Assembly: GCA_023390655.1 (NCBI GenBank)
Contig: JAEWCL010000011.1
Span: 1 to 50,810, forward strand
DNA length: 50,810 bases
Source of the DNA: Bacillota bacterium
GTDB taxonomy: Bacteria; Bacillota; Clostridia; Christensenellales; CAG-138
Reading direction: 5' to 3'
This document shows, one piece after another, positions 26,069 to 34,661 of this stretch. Numbering within the stretch: position 1 is the stretch's first letter; every line of letters starts with the position of its first letter. The notes beneath the pieces are model-generated. The model had not been told where the DNA came from, searched no databases, and was given only the letters and a program-made list of their open reading frames with translations. The position numbers and the translations under genes were made by a program.

Positions 26069-26184
26069 GTATAACCTCCGCTAATACTCATTTCCTTCAG
26101 TGTAAGCATACTACATTAAAGGAAGATTAAAACTATAGGGGGCATCTATTTTTTCACACCCTTAACTTTTTTTATGGAACCCTC

Positions 26185-26213
26185 TTGATAATATAAAAAC
26201 TATTTGCTATTCT
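26185..26213 (+). promoter_or_regulatory. Sigma-A promoter of the dehydrogenase/malic enzyme pair
   Basis: TTGATA (26185-26190), 17 bases, TATTCT (26208-26213), about 85 bases before ATG 26299. It lies in the AT-rich intergenic region between divergent genes. Confidence 0.6.
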
Positions 26214-26298
26214 CGATAGTATTCACGTTAAATCAGGGCCTTAAATCGACCCAGAATGATCAACTACAAAAATTTAACAGTTAGAAGGTAAACATCTG

Positions 26299-27249
26299 AT
26301 GAGTAACGGCAAATCTAAAGTAGCAATCATTGGATCCGGTTTTGTAGGAGCATCAACCGCGTTTGCACTGTCCATGAAGCAGATGGCCAATGAAATGGTT
26401 CTGATCGATGCATTCAGAGACAAAGCTGCCGGGGAAGCGATGGATATCAAACATGGGTTGCCTTTTGTAGGACAAATGGATGTCTATGACGGCGATTTTT
26501 CCGACTGTGCTGACTGTGACGCCATCATCATTACCGCGGGAGCGAACAGAAAGCCGGGGGAAACACGTATTGACCTTGCCAGAAAAAACGTTTCCATTGC
26601 AAAAGACATCACCACCAATCTCATGAAGTATTATACGCGTGGCGTCATTCTTGTGGTTGCCAATCCGGTGGACATCCTTACCTACAAGATTCAGAAATGG
26701 TCAGGGCTGCCCGATGGCAGAGTGCTGGGAACGGGTACGGTGCTCGATAGCGCAAGATTCAGGTATCTGTTGAGTGAAAAATTTAAGGTGGATGTGAAAA
26801 ATGTCCACGGATATATCATCGGTGAACATGGCGACTCTCAATTGCCGCTCTGGAGCGCGACCCACATCGCGGGAAAGAGCATCCTTGAATACTTCAATGA
26901 TCCTGCTTACGGCATTACAAATGAAGAAATTGCGTCGATTATCGCCAATGTGAAAGGTGCGGGAGCGGAAATCATCAAAAGAAAGGGGGCGACCTATTAC
27001 GCGATTGCCATAACGGTGAATACGCTCCTGGAATCGCTGCTGAAAAACCAGAATACCATCAGGACGGTCAGTTCGGTCATTAATGGCAATTACGGCATCG
27101 AGGATGTGGCGTTGAGCCTTCCTTCCATTGTCGATTCCAATGGTGTTAAAGAAATTATTGATTTAAAACTGACAGAGGATGAATTGGCTGCTTTGAAGAA
27201 TTCGGCAGAACAACTCAAGAATATCTTAAATGAAGTAAAAGATATTTAA
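26299..27249 (+). CDS. L-lactate/malate dehydrogenase family, malate-type Arg at position 102
   Basis: 316 residues of the LDH-like fold (NAD-binding GSGFVGAST at 12-20). Catalytic set present: R90 (Arg109), D150 (Asp168), R153 (Arg171), H177 (His195, GEHGDS). The sequence overall resembles bacterial L-LDH (NPVDILTY, LDSARFR). Specificity residue 102 reads GANRKPGETR: Arg84 replaces the Gln of LDH. Gln102Arg is the classic change that turns LDH toward oxaloacetate/malate, and the codon is AGA. The gene lies 37 bases before malic enzyme, which uses malate. Predicted malate dehydrogenase activity, possibly with residual lactate activity. Shine-Dalgarno AGAAGG. Confidence 0.9.
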   Translation: MSNGKSKVAIIGSGFVGASTAFALSMKQMANEMVLIDAFRDKAAGEAMDIKHGLPFVGQMDVYDGDFSDCADCDAIIITAGANRKPGETRIDLARKNVSIAKDITTNLMKYYTRGVILVVANPVDILTYKIQKWSGLPDGRVLGTGTVLDSARFRYLLSEKFKVDVKNVHGYIIGEHGDSQLPLWSATHIAGKSILEYFNDPAYGITNEEIASIIANVKGAGAEIIKRKGATYYAIAITVNTLLESLLKNQNTIRTVSSVINGNYGIEDVALSLPSIVDSNGVKEIIDLKLTEDELAALKNSAEQLKNILNEVKDI

Positions 27250-27286
27250 CGCATGGGCTATCAATTATTGCAAGGAGTGAAGTATT

Positions 27287-28459
27287 GTGGATTACAGGAA
27301 AGAATCGTTAAGGCTGCATGGGGAGTGGAAAGGGAAAATTGAGGTAATCAGCAAGGTGCCTGTCAATGACAAGCAGGATCTCTCTTTGGCTTATACGCCG
27401 GGTGTTGCAGAACCATGCCTTGCCATACAAAAGGACGTTGACCTTTCCTACCAGCTGACCAGAAGATGGAATCTCGTTGCTGTCGTTACAGATGGCACGG
27501 CGGTGCTTGGTCTGGGGGATATTGGGCCTGAGGCCGGAATGCCGGTTATGGAAGGCAAATGTGTGCTGTTCAAAACCTTTGGCGATGTTGACGCGTTTCC
27601 CCTGTGCATACGGTCAAAGGATGTTGACGAAATCGTTCATACCGTCAAACTGCTGGCCGGCAGCTTTGGCGGCGTAAACCTGGAGGATATCTCTGCACCC
27701 AGATGCTTTGAAATTGAAAGGCGCCTGAAAGCGGAATGCGATATCCCGATTTTCCATGACGACCAGCACGGCACTGCCATTGTTACTTTGGCGGCCATGC
27801 TCAATGCGTTGAAGCTCACCAAAAAGGATATTGGAACGATCGAGGTTGTAGTAAACGGCTCCGGGGCTGCTGGAATAGCGATTACAAAGCTGTTGATGGC
27901 CATGGGGCTGAAAAAGGTCATCCTTTGCGATACAAAGGGCGCCATCTATGAGGGCAGAGACAACCTGAATGCAGAAAAGGCGGAAATGGCCAAAATATCA
28001 AACCTGCACAAGAAAAAGGGCCTGTTGAAGGACGTTGTTGTAGGGGCGGATGTATTTATCGGCGTATCTGCCGCCGGCATGCTGACCAAGGAGATGGTCA
28101 GGACGATGGCAAAGGATCCGATCATTTTTGCTATGGCAAATCCCACGCCGGAGATCATGCCCGACGAGGCGAAAGAAGCCGGCGTAAGCGTAATGGGTAC
28201 CGGCCGTTCAGATTTCCCCAATCAGATCAACAATGTGCTCGCATTCCCGGGCCTCTTCAGAGGCGCTCTTGATGTAAGGGCCAGCGATATCAACGATGAG
28301 ATGAAAATTGCTGCCGCAAGGGCGATTGCAGAACTGGTTTCCGATGAAGAGCTGTGCCCGGAATATGTAATCCCCGCTCCTTTTGACCCGAGAGTCGGAG
28401 GCAATGTTGCCAAAGCCGTTGCCGCAGCCGCTATCAAATCAGGCGTCAACCGGATATAG
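27287..28459 (+). CDS. Malic enzyme (NAD(P)-dependent malate dehydrogenase, decarboxylating)
   Basis: 390 residues, the short bacterial form without a phosphotransacetylase domain. Converts malate to pyruvate and CO2 with NAD(P)+. Motifs: SLAYTPGVAEPC (Y36 general acid), EGKCVLFK (K91 general base), FHDDQHGTAIV (metal Asp), and NGSGAAGIAITKLL (nucleotide-binding). GTG start at 27287 behind AAGGAGTG. It forms an operon with the MDH-like gene, giving oxaloacetate-malate-pyruvate interconversion. Followed by a strong terminator. Confidence 0.94.
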   Translation: MDYRKESLRLHGEWKGKIEVISKVPVNDKQDLSLAYTPGVAEPCLAIQKDVDLSYQLTRRWNLVAVVTDGTAVLGLGDIGPEAGMPVMEGKCVLFKTFGDVDAFPLCIRSKDVDEIVHTVKLLAGSFGGVNLEDISAPRCFEIERRLKAECDIPIFHDDQHGTAIVTLAAMLNALKLTKKDIGTIEVVVNGSGAAGIAITKLLMAMGLKKVILCDTKGAIYEGRDNLNAEKAEMAKISNLHKKKGLLKDVVVGADVFIGVSAAGMLTKEMVRTMAKDPIIFAMANPTPEIMPDEAKEAGVSVMGTGRSDFPNQINNVLAFPGLFRGALDVRASDINDEMKIAAARAIAELVSDEELCPEYVIPAPFDPRVGGNVAKAVAAAAIKSGVNRI

Positions 28460-28487
28460 GGCGCTGAATAGAATGAACACACGGGAA

Positions 28488-28517
28488 AGGCAGCCGGCAA
28501 TATCCGGCTGCCTTTTT
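28488..28517 (+). terminator. Terminator of the dehydrogenase/malic enzyme operon
   Basis: Perfect 10-bp stem AGGCAGCCGG/CCGGCTGCCT (28488-28497, 28504-28513) with CAATAT loop and T5. Confidence 0.9.
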
Positions 28518-28620
28518 GTGTGCGCGGCTTTATCCGCTGGGATGGCGCAGAAGAGCCCAGCAGCGACAAATCGGCAGCACATACCCGGTTTCGCCACAGC
28601 ATATACTGCTGCGGGGTGGT

Positions 28621-29292
28621 ATGTGCATGGAATGCCGCAAGCGGCGCGTGAAACGGTTGCTTTTTATCATAACTGGGGCCGTAATTGCCTTGCTCCTTCT
28701 TTTATATGTATTCATCAACGTGCAGATTCGGCCTGCCGTGATGCAGATGGCGAAAACGCGCGTACAGGCGGAAGCGTCCAAGGCCATCTATGCTTGCGTG
28801 CTCGAACTATTGAGCGAAAACGAGCAAGTGCATTTTGTAGAGGTTCAGAAAACACAGGATCAGGTCTTTTATGTGGAGCTTAACAGCGCCGCGATCAATT
28901 TGTTTGCGGCTCGCTGCGCGGACACCGTACAGGAAAAGCTTATGCAGCTGGGCAAGCAGGGCATCAGCCTGCCTGCGGGCACCGCGGTGGGTATTCCCCT
29001 TTTTGCCGGAAGCGGCCCGATGCTGCGTATCAATTTTTCCCCCGAGGGTGCGGTGAAGACGCACATCTCAAGTGAATTCCGCTCTGCCGGTATCAATCAG
29101 ACGCTCCATCGCATAGAGCTTACGCTTACGGCTGATATCGATATTGTACTTCCCGGCATTGCAGAAACACAGACCGTAACCCTGTCCATGCCGGTCGCAG
29201 AGGAGCTCATTGCCGGCCGTGTTCCTGACGTTTATACGAATGTTGAAAACCAGGAGGAGATGCTCCCGCTGCTTCCAAAATCCAACCCATAA
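28621..29292 (+). CDS. yunB: Sporulation protein YunB
   Basis: 224 residues. A basic stretch, then one membrane helix (LLFIITGAVIALLLLLYVFI, about 11-30), then an extracytoplasmic domain. YunB-family features: QIRPAVMQMAKTRVQAEASKAIYACVLELL, DQVFYVELNSAAINLFAARCADTVQEKL, GTAVGIPLFAGSGPMLRINFSPEGAVKTHISSEFRSAGINQTLHRIELTL. In Bacillus subtilis yunB is a mother-cell sporulation gene. Start ATG 28621 behind GGGGTGG; the earlier in-frame start at 28516 overlaps the terminator region. A sporulation gene inside the sigma-K element is notable. Confidence 0.88.
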   Translation: MCMECRKRRVKRLLFIITGAVIALLLLLYVFINVQIRPAVMQMAKTRVQAEASKAIYACVLELLSENEQVHFVEVQKTQDQVFYVELNSAAINLFAARCADTVQEKLMQLGKQGISLPAGTAVGIPLFAGSGPMLRINFSPEGAVKTHISSEFRSAGINQTLHRIELTLTADIDIVLPGIAETQTVTLSMPVAEELIAGRVPDVYTNVENQEEMLPLLPKSNP

Positions 29293-29424
29293 TCGGCGTT
29301 CTGTACCCGGGTTCCAAGGCCGCTCTTTGTACGGGCAGGCTTGTCAGCAGCAAATCAGTGAAACCCGTTCTATCCATATATCTGTTTTCATACATATATG
29401 TAACTCTATAGGAGGAGTATATGT

Positions 29425-32091
29425 ATGGGATACGCTTACGGACGAGAAACACAGCAATACACGAAAGATACTTTGGGTCTTACAGAAGCTGAAGTCATGA
29501 TCTCCAGACAAAAGCACGGCGAGAACCGGGTGAGCAAAAAGAAGCGGAAAGGTTTTTTTCTCAGCTTATTGGAGAGCTTCGGGGATCCGATGATCAAGGT
29601 GCTTTTGATTGCATTGGCGGTCAATATTGTTTTTTTGTCCCAGCATGCCAACTGGTTTGAGTCCGCAGGCATTGCGGTCGCAATCCTGCTGGCGACCCTG
29701 GTATCGACGATTTCGGAGTATGGAAGTGAATCCGCCTTTGAAAAGCTGCAGGAAGAAGCCGCAAGGATCCGTTGCCGTGTACAACGCGCAGATGGATTAA
29801 AGGAAGTGCCGATCGAAGAGATCGTGGTGGGCGATCTCATTTTGCTGCAGGCGGGCGATAGAGTTCCTGCGGATGGTCATATGATTCAGGGCCAGATAGA
29901 GGTAGACCAGTCCGCCCTCAATGGCGAAAGCAAGGAAGTAAAGAAGTTTCCGTCGCCTCTTGCGGACAACTTGGCTGCAAAGGACGGTTTCCTGTCGCCC
30001 GGCGGGGTGTTTTCGGGCAGTATTGTCTGCACGGGGGCGGGAATGATGCAGGTCTCCCTTGTAGGCGACCAGACATTTTATGGGCGCATTGGTGTGGAAA
30101 TTCAGGAAGAGACAAGGGAAAGCCCCCTCAGGTACCGCTTGAAAACGCTGGCTTCCGGCATCGGGAAATTTGGCTATATCGCGGCCATTATTTCCGCGTT
30201 TGTCTTTTTATTTAATAACATTCTGATCAATAATAACTTTAATCCTTCGCTGATCCGGGAAACGATAACCTCCTGGGAGGCCATTTTCCCGCTGCTGATT
30301 CAAGCCTGCACGCTGGGCGTCACGGTAGTGGTTATGGCCGTACCGGAGGGACTGCCCATGATGATAACGGTAGTGCTCTCGGCCAACATGAAACGTATGC
30401 TCAAAGACAATGTACTGGTGCGGAAGCTGATCGGCATTGAAACTGCGGGCAGCCTCAATATCCTGTTCACAGATAAGACAGGTACTCTTACCAGCGGCCG
30501 GCTTGAAGTGGTGCAATTGATCAGCGGGGCGGGCAAGGTTTATGCCCGTGAAAAGCTGATACAGGAGCAGATGCCGCTCTCCGGAATCCTCAAAGACGCG
30601 CTCTATTATAATTCTGCCGCCAGCATCAGAAAGAATAAAGCCATTGGCGGTAATGCTACCGACCGCGCAACGCTGGAATTCGCGGCTGGGCTTCCCGGCG
30701 GCCGCACCTATCTTCACGGCGCCATTATCATGCCCTTTACCAGCGACAGCAAGATGATGGTCTCCATCGTTTCAGGCGGCTGGAATGCTACGCTCGTGAA
30801 GGGTGCGCCCGAAAAAATCCTCCCCCTTTGCACGCAGTATTATGATGAAACAGGCCGCGTAAACCTGTTTGCCGATCACGAAAGGATAGAGGGCATCCTG
30901 CGCCAATATGCAGAAAAAAGCATGCGTTTTATCGCTGTGGCCATTGCCGAGCCAAGGGAAACAACCCTGCGCAACATGAAGCTGGTAGGCTTGCTCGGCA
31001 TTCGTGACGAGATCCGCCCGGAGGCTGTAGAGGCAATTGCCCAGGTACAAGGCGCGGGAATCCAAACCGTAATGATTACGGGAGACGCGCGCGCTACCGC
31101 AATGGCGATTGCGCGTGAGGCCGGGCTGGTACACGATGAGGAGGATTTGGTGATTACCTCCGACGAAATGCAGGCGCTGTCAGATGAGGAATTGACGGAG
31201 ATGCTTCCCCGTATCCGCGTGGTAGCCCGTGCGTTTCCCTCGGACAAAAGCCGCCTGGTGCGCATCGCGCAGGATATGGGGTTGGTGGTGGGCATGACGG
31301 GAGACGGCGTGAACGATGCGCCTGCCCTCAAAAAGGCCGATGTCGGCTTTGCCATGGGCAGCGGAACCGAGGTTGCCAAAGAGGCGGGGGATATCGTTAT
31401 TTTGGATGACAATTTCAGTTCAATTGCCAAAGCGGTCTGCTATGGGCGAACCATCTTCAAGAGCATACGCAAATTTATCATCTATCAGGTCAGCATATGC
31501 TTATGCGCAGTGGGCGTTACGGTCATCGGTCCCCTGATCAATGTGGATTTTCCAATCACCGTCATCCAGATGCTGTGGATTAATGTCGTGATGGATACTT
31601 TAGCCGGGCTTGCATTCAGCGGGGAACAATCCCGCCCGGATTATATGCTGGAGCCGCCCAAGCGTCGTGACGAGCCTATTATGAACCGATATATGCTCGG
31701 CCAGATTGCTGTAACCAGCATCTACACGGTCGTGCTGTGCCTTGATTTCCTCAAAGGCTCATTTTTTAACCACATATCGGAGGTGCACGGTCAAACATAC
31801 GGCATGACGGCATTTTTTGCGCTATTCATGTTCTGCGCAATCTTTATCAGCTTTAATGCGCGGACCCACCGCCTGAATTTGCTCAAAAGCCTGGCCTCCA
31901 ATGTCTCCTTCCTATGGATTATGGGCGTGGTCACAGTGGTGCAGGTCCTGATTTTGTATTTAGGCGGGCAGTTGTTCCGGACCGTACCGATGTCACCTGA
32001 TGATTTGTTTACCATAGCCTTGATTGCCTTCACGGTCATTCCTGTAGACTTTATACGAAAGTCCTTATCCAGGAGCTCCACGGGCACATAA
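29425..32091 (+). CDS. P-type Ca2+-translocating ATPase (PMCA/SERCA-like)
   Basis: 888 residues, full-length P2-type cation ATPase. N-terminal cation-ATPase domain, TGES-type actuator loop as LNGES (about 164-168), VPEGLPM (306-312) in membrane helix 4 for cation binding, and phosphorylation motif FTDKTGTLT with D350. KGAPE and TGDGVNDAPAL mark nucleotide and hinge regions, with 10 membrane helices overall. It exports Ca2+ or a similar cation; its closest relatives are annotated Ca-type. The start at 29425 follows GGAGGAG. An ATG four bases upstream is out of frame. It is convergent with ytaF. Confidence 0.93.
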   Translation: MGYAYGRETQQYTKDTLGLTEAEVMISRQKHGENRVSKKKRKGFFLSLLESFGDPMIKVLLIALAVNIVFLSQHANWFESAGIAVAILLATLVSTISEYGSESAFEKLQEEAARIRCRVQRADGLKEVPIEEIVVGDLILLQAGDRVPADGHMIQGQIEVDQSALNGESKEVKKFPSPLADNLAAKDGFLSPGGVFSGSIVCTGAGMMQVSLVGDQTFYGRIGVEIQEETRESPLRYRLKTLASGIGKFGYIAAIISAFVFLFNNILINNNFNPSLIRETITSWEAIFPLLIQACTLGVTVVVMAVPEGLPMMITVVLSANMKRMLKDNVLVRKLIGIETAGSLNILFTDKTGTLTSGRLEVVQLISGAGKVYAREKLIQEQMPLSGILKDALYYNSAASIRKNKAIGGNATDRATLEFAAGLPGGRTYLHGAIIMPFTSDSKMMVSIVSGGWNATLVKGAPEKILPLCTQYYDETGRVNLFADHERIEGILRQYAEKSMRFIAVAIAEPRETTLRNMKLVGLLGIRDEIRPEAVEAIAQVQGAGIQTVMITGDARATAMAIAREAGLVHDEEDLVITSDEMQALSDEELTEMLPRIRVVARAFPSDKSRLVRIAQDMGLVVGMTGDGVNDAPALKKADVGFAMGSGTEVAKEAGDIVILDDNFSSIAKAVCYGRTIFKSIRKFIIYQVSICLCAVGVTVIGPLINVDFPITVIQMLWINVVMDTLAGLAFSGEQSRPDYMLEPPKRRDEPIMNRYMLGQIAVTSIYTVVLCLDFLKGSFFNHISEVHGQTYGMTAFFALFMFCAIFISFNARTHRLNLLKSLASNVSFLWIMGVVTVVQVLILYLGGQLFRTVPMSPDDLFTIALIAFTVIPVDFIRKSLSRSSTGT

Positions 32092-32111
32092 TGGGACAAC
32101 CGGCAGGCTGA

Positions 32112-32753
32112 TTAATTAGGGAACAACTTAAGAAAAGCCATGACGATCAAAATCGCGCCGCCGATCCAGGAAACATTAAAGCGCAGCCGATGGGCAATTT
32201 TATAACCTAACAAGCAGCCGGACAAGAGAAAAGCAGTATTGGCCACAAGGGACCAGGCAAAAACCGCGAGGCCGTTTACCCCTCCCATCGCGGCGCCGAA
32301 CCCTACCGCAAGGCCATCAAATGACAGCGCAAGGGAAAGGGATACAGACTCCATTGCCGAAATGCTTTTTGATTTGTCAAAGTCCGATTCTTCGGGATCG
32401 GCATAGAGGGCAAGAATAAAGCGGACGCTGAACATGGAGAACTCCACTTTGCGTTCAAGATTCGCATGGCGGCGGATAAAGGCTTTCATGATTCCATCCA
32501 TCAGCTTTATCAATCCCATAATGAATAGAATGATGAAGCAAATGCAGGAAGTTAGCCATAAAGGAATGTAGTTTTTTGCTATGGAGCCAATCAAGAATGA
32601 AATTCCAACGATGCCGCTGCAGATGATGCTGATGATCAGCACGGAAGAAAAGGGAATTTTAATTCGATTGCTTCCATAGGCAAATCCTGCAACGAAGGCG
32701 TCCACCGAAAGGGATAAGGCCAAAACCGCGGCCTCAAGGATAGAAAAGAGCAT
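32112..32753 (-). CDS. ytaF: Sporulation membrane protein YtaF (MntP-like)
   Basis: 213 residues, six hydrophobic helices. The family is related to the MntP manganese efflux pump. Two repeated motifs, LSLSVDAFVAGFAYG (13-27) and LSLALSFDGLAVGFGAA, hold the paired Asp residues of the fold. The YtaF subgroup is linked to sporulation in Bacillaceae and Clostridia. Start ATG 32753 behind CTGGAGG. It lies convergent to the Ca-ATPase with only 20 bases between. I see no yybP-ykoY manganese riboswitch upstream. Confidence 0.87.
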   Translation of the reverse strand: MLFSILEAAVLALSLSVDAFVAGFAYGSNRIKIPFSSVLIISIICSGIVGISFLIGSIAKNYIPLWLTSCICFIILFIMGLIKLMDGIMKAFIRRHANLERKVEFSMFSVRFILALYADPEESDFDKSKSISAMESVSLSLALSFDGLAVGFGAAMGGVNGLAVFAWSLVANTAFLLSGCLLGYKIAHRLRFNVSWIGGAILIVMAFLKLFPN

Positions 32754-32818
32754 TTCGTACCTCCAGAGAGTTAGTGATGCTCCATCATACTATGAAAGGA
32801 GCCCCTTTTCAGTGAGGA

Positions 32819-32866
32819 CGCCCCCGGATGGTTCAGTCATCGATCTGCCGGGGGCGGCACTTTTTG
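32819..32866 (+). terminator. GC-rich hairpin with T-tract before the recombinase
   Basis: CGCCCCCGG (32819-32827) pairs CCGGGGGCG (32848-32856) around a 20-base loop, followed by GCACTTTTTG. No plus-strand gene ends here, since the Ca-ATPase stops 730 bases upstream. It may be an insulating terminator or an attenuator in the recombinase leader. A smaller hairpin ATAGG/CCTAT (32890-32903) follows. Confidence 0.6.
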
Positions 32867-32926
32867 TGTATCGGTTTGGGGTTAGGCGCATAGGGTTTCC
32901 TATCGGGATATATCGGGAGGTACTCC

Positions 32927-34603
32927 ATGCAAGGCCAGCGGAAAGACGTGTTTGCCATCTACTCACGCAAATCCAAGTTTACCGGCAAGGGTGAATCTAT
33001 CGCAAATCAAGTCGAGCTATGCCGCGAATATATCCATTCACATTACGCTGGAAGCGGCGAAATCGGTATCCTCGTTTATGAAGACGAGGGGTTCTCCGGC
33101 GGCAACACCGAACGGCCGCAATTCAAACAAATGATGGCCGACGCCCGCAACCGCAAGTTTCAAGCGGTTATTTGCTACCGTCTTGACCGTATCAGCCGCA
33201 ACATCGGAGATTTTGCGGATATTATTCAGGAGTTAAAGGAACATGCAATTGAATTTGTTTCCATCAGGGAGCAGTTTGACACATCAACGCCAATAGGAAG
33301 GGCGATGATGTATATTTGCTCGATTTTTTCTCAATTGGAGCGGGAAAGCCTGGCGGAACGCATCCGGGATAACATGCATGAGCTCGCCAAGACCGGCCGC
33401 TGGCTTGGCGGCACGACGCCGACCGGATATGCGTCAGAGGGCGTCCAGCATGTTACAGTCGAAGGAAAAGTAAAAAAGGCATACAAGCTAAAGCTCATTC
33501 CAGAGGAGGCATGCCTCGTCCGTCAAATTTTTTCCAAATTTCTTGAAACAAATTCTCTTTCAAAAACAGAGACATTCCTGGTTCAAAATAACATGACGAC
33601 AAAACGCGGGTTGCCATTCAACCGTTTTGCAATAAAGAATATCCTGGCAAACCCTGTTTATATGCTTGCCGACAAGGCTGCCTATAACTACATGGTAAAG
33701 AACGAGGTTGACTTGTTTGCATCCGAAACAGATTTTGATGGGAAGCATGGTATCATGGCGTACAACCGCACCCTTCAGAAGGCCGGCGCTGCAAATAAGA
33801 TCCGGCCCATGAATGAATGGATCGTCTCGGTTGGAAAGCATCCCGGCATCATCAACGGGGGAGAATGGGTAAAGGTGCAAGCCAGTCTTGCGCAAAACCG
33901 GTCAAAATCTTTCCGGAAACCACGAAGCAATGTCGCCTTATTGTCAGGCCTTATCAGGTGTTCGGATTGTGGTGATTGCATGCGGCCTAAGCTTACTGCA
34001 AGATTAAATTCCAATCATGAAAGACGCTATGCCTATGTTTGCACGATGAAAGAGGTCAGCCGCGGAGAACGCTGCAGTGTTAAGAATGCGAACGGCAACT
34101 TGCTCGATAGCGCGGTCTGTGATGAACTCAAAAGGTTTGGACGGGACCGCTTCGAATTTATCCGCCAACTGGAAAATGGCAGAAAATCGATTGCAGGCAG
34201 CCATGATGAAATGGAAGCGGATATTGAACGGCTGAAAAAATCCGCCGACGATACTGAAAAGCAAATTGCAGCTCTGATTACTTCCATGGCGTTGGCATCA
34301 GGCAGCTCCGCGGAACCTTATATCATAAAGCAAATAGAGGAACTTCATGATAAAGGAGCACTGCTCAAACAGCGCATTGGCGAGCTCAATGGCTTAACGG
34401 AAAGTCACGCTATTTCCGAACTTGAATTTGATATGAGGCGGCAAATGCTCCTATCCTTTGAGGGTATGTTGGACAGTATGGATGTTGAGCAAAAACGCAT
34501 GGCTTTGCGCGCCTGCATTGAAAAAATTATATGGGACGGGGAGCAAGCCCATATTTATTTCTTCGGTTATGATAGCAAAGATGACCCATTTGAAAAACAA
34601 TGA
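32927..34603 (+). CDS. Large serine recombinase of the sigma-K element (SpoIVCA-like)
   Basis: 558 residues. N-terminal resolvase domain (1-150): FAIYSRKSKFTGKGESIANQ gives R14 and nucleophile S16, DEGFSGGNTERPQFKQMM and YRLDRISRNIGDFAD are the conserved followers. Then the recombinase/DNA-binding domain (about 155-300), zinc ribbon CSDCGDC...C...C (about 345-385) and a C-terminal coiled coil (about 415-490). Family members excise skin elements. It is the last gene of the element and points toward sigK 3', 54 bases away. It would cut the AAATG cores. GGGAGG before ATG 32927. In Bacillus, spoIVCA is mother-cell controlled; no good sigma-E promoter is visible here. Confidence 0.94.
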   Translation: MQGQRKDVFAIYSRKSKFTGKGESIANQVELCREYIHSHYAGSGEIGILVYEDEGFSGGNTERPQFKQMMADARNRKFQAVICYRLDRISRNIGDFADIIQELKEHAIEFVSIREQFDTSTPIGRAMMYICSIFSQLERESLAERIRDNMHELAKTGRWLGGTTPTGYASEGVQHVTVEGKVKKAYKLKLIPEEACLVRQIFSKFLETNSLSKTETFLVQNNMTTKRGLPFNRFAIKNILANPVYMLADKAAYNYMVKNEVDLFASETDFDGKHGIMAYNRTLQKAGAANKIRPMNEWIVSVGKHPGIINGGEWVKVQASLAQNRSKSFRKPRSNVALLSGLIRCSDCGDCMRPKLTARLNSNHERRYAYVCTMKEVSRGERCSVKNANGNLLDSAVCDELKRFGRDRFEFIRQLENGRKSIAGSHDEMEADIERLKKSADDTEKQIAALITSMALASGSSAEPYIIKQIEELHDKGALLKQRIGELNGLTESHAISELEFDMRRQMLLSFEGMLDSMDVEQKRMALRACIEKIIWDGEQAHIYFFGYDSKDDPFEKQ

Positions 34604-34656
34604 GGACGTGGAAAGATCACCTGTATGGAACGGCGGAGCCGTTATGTGAGGATAGC

Positions 34657-34661
34657 AAATG
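34657..34661 (+). repeat. Right junction core AAATG
   Basis: Second copy of the shared 5-bp core. On the element side it is preceded by GGATAGC, the left half of the predicted circle-joint inverted repeat. Downstream the sigK frame continues as GAA ATC CTT ATG. Confidence 0.8.

Larger units (their letters stand above)
21680..34661. mobile_element. Sigma-K intervening (skin) element, about 12.98 kb
   Basis: The element separates codons 110 and 111 of sigK, both halves in the same orientation. Bounds are the two AAATG cores (21680-21684 and 34657-34661); the unit is 12,977 bp. A large serine recombinase lies at the right end, 54 bases before the right core. The joint of the excised circle would read GGATAGC-AAAT-GCTATTCC: ATAGC and GCTAT form a perfect inverted repeat about the core, as expected of a serine-integrase site. 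Cargo: 55-aa protein, PQQ-propeller protein, two-component system, MDH-like dehydrogenase, malic enzyme, yunB, P-type Ca-ATPase, ytaF, recombinase. Known skin elements occur in Bacillus subtilis and Clostridioides difficile; the exact core and cargo here are read from sequence. Confidence 0.9.

Noticed and set aside
32754..32926. yybP-ykoY manganese riboswitch before ytaF, or sigma-E promoter before the recombinase
   Set aside because: The conserved riboswitch core is not found. CATACTAT (32786-32793) resembles a sigma-E -10, but no -35 is present.
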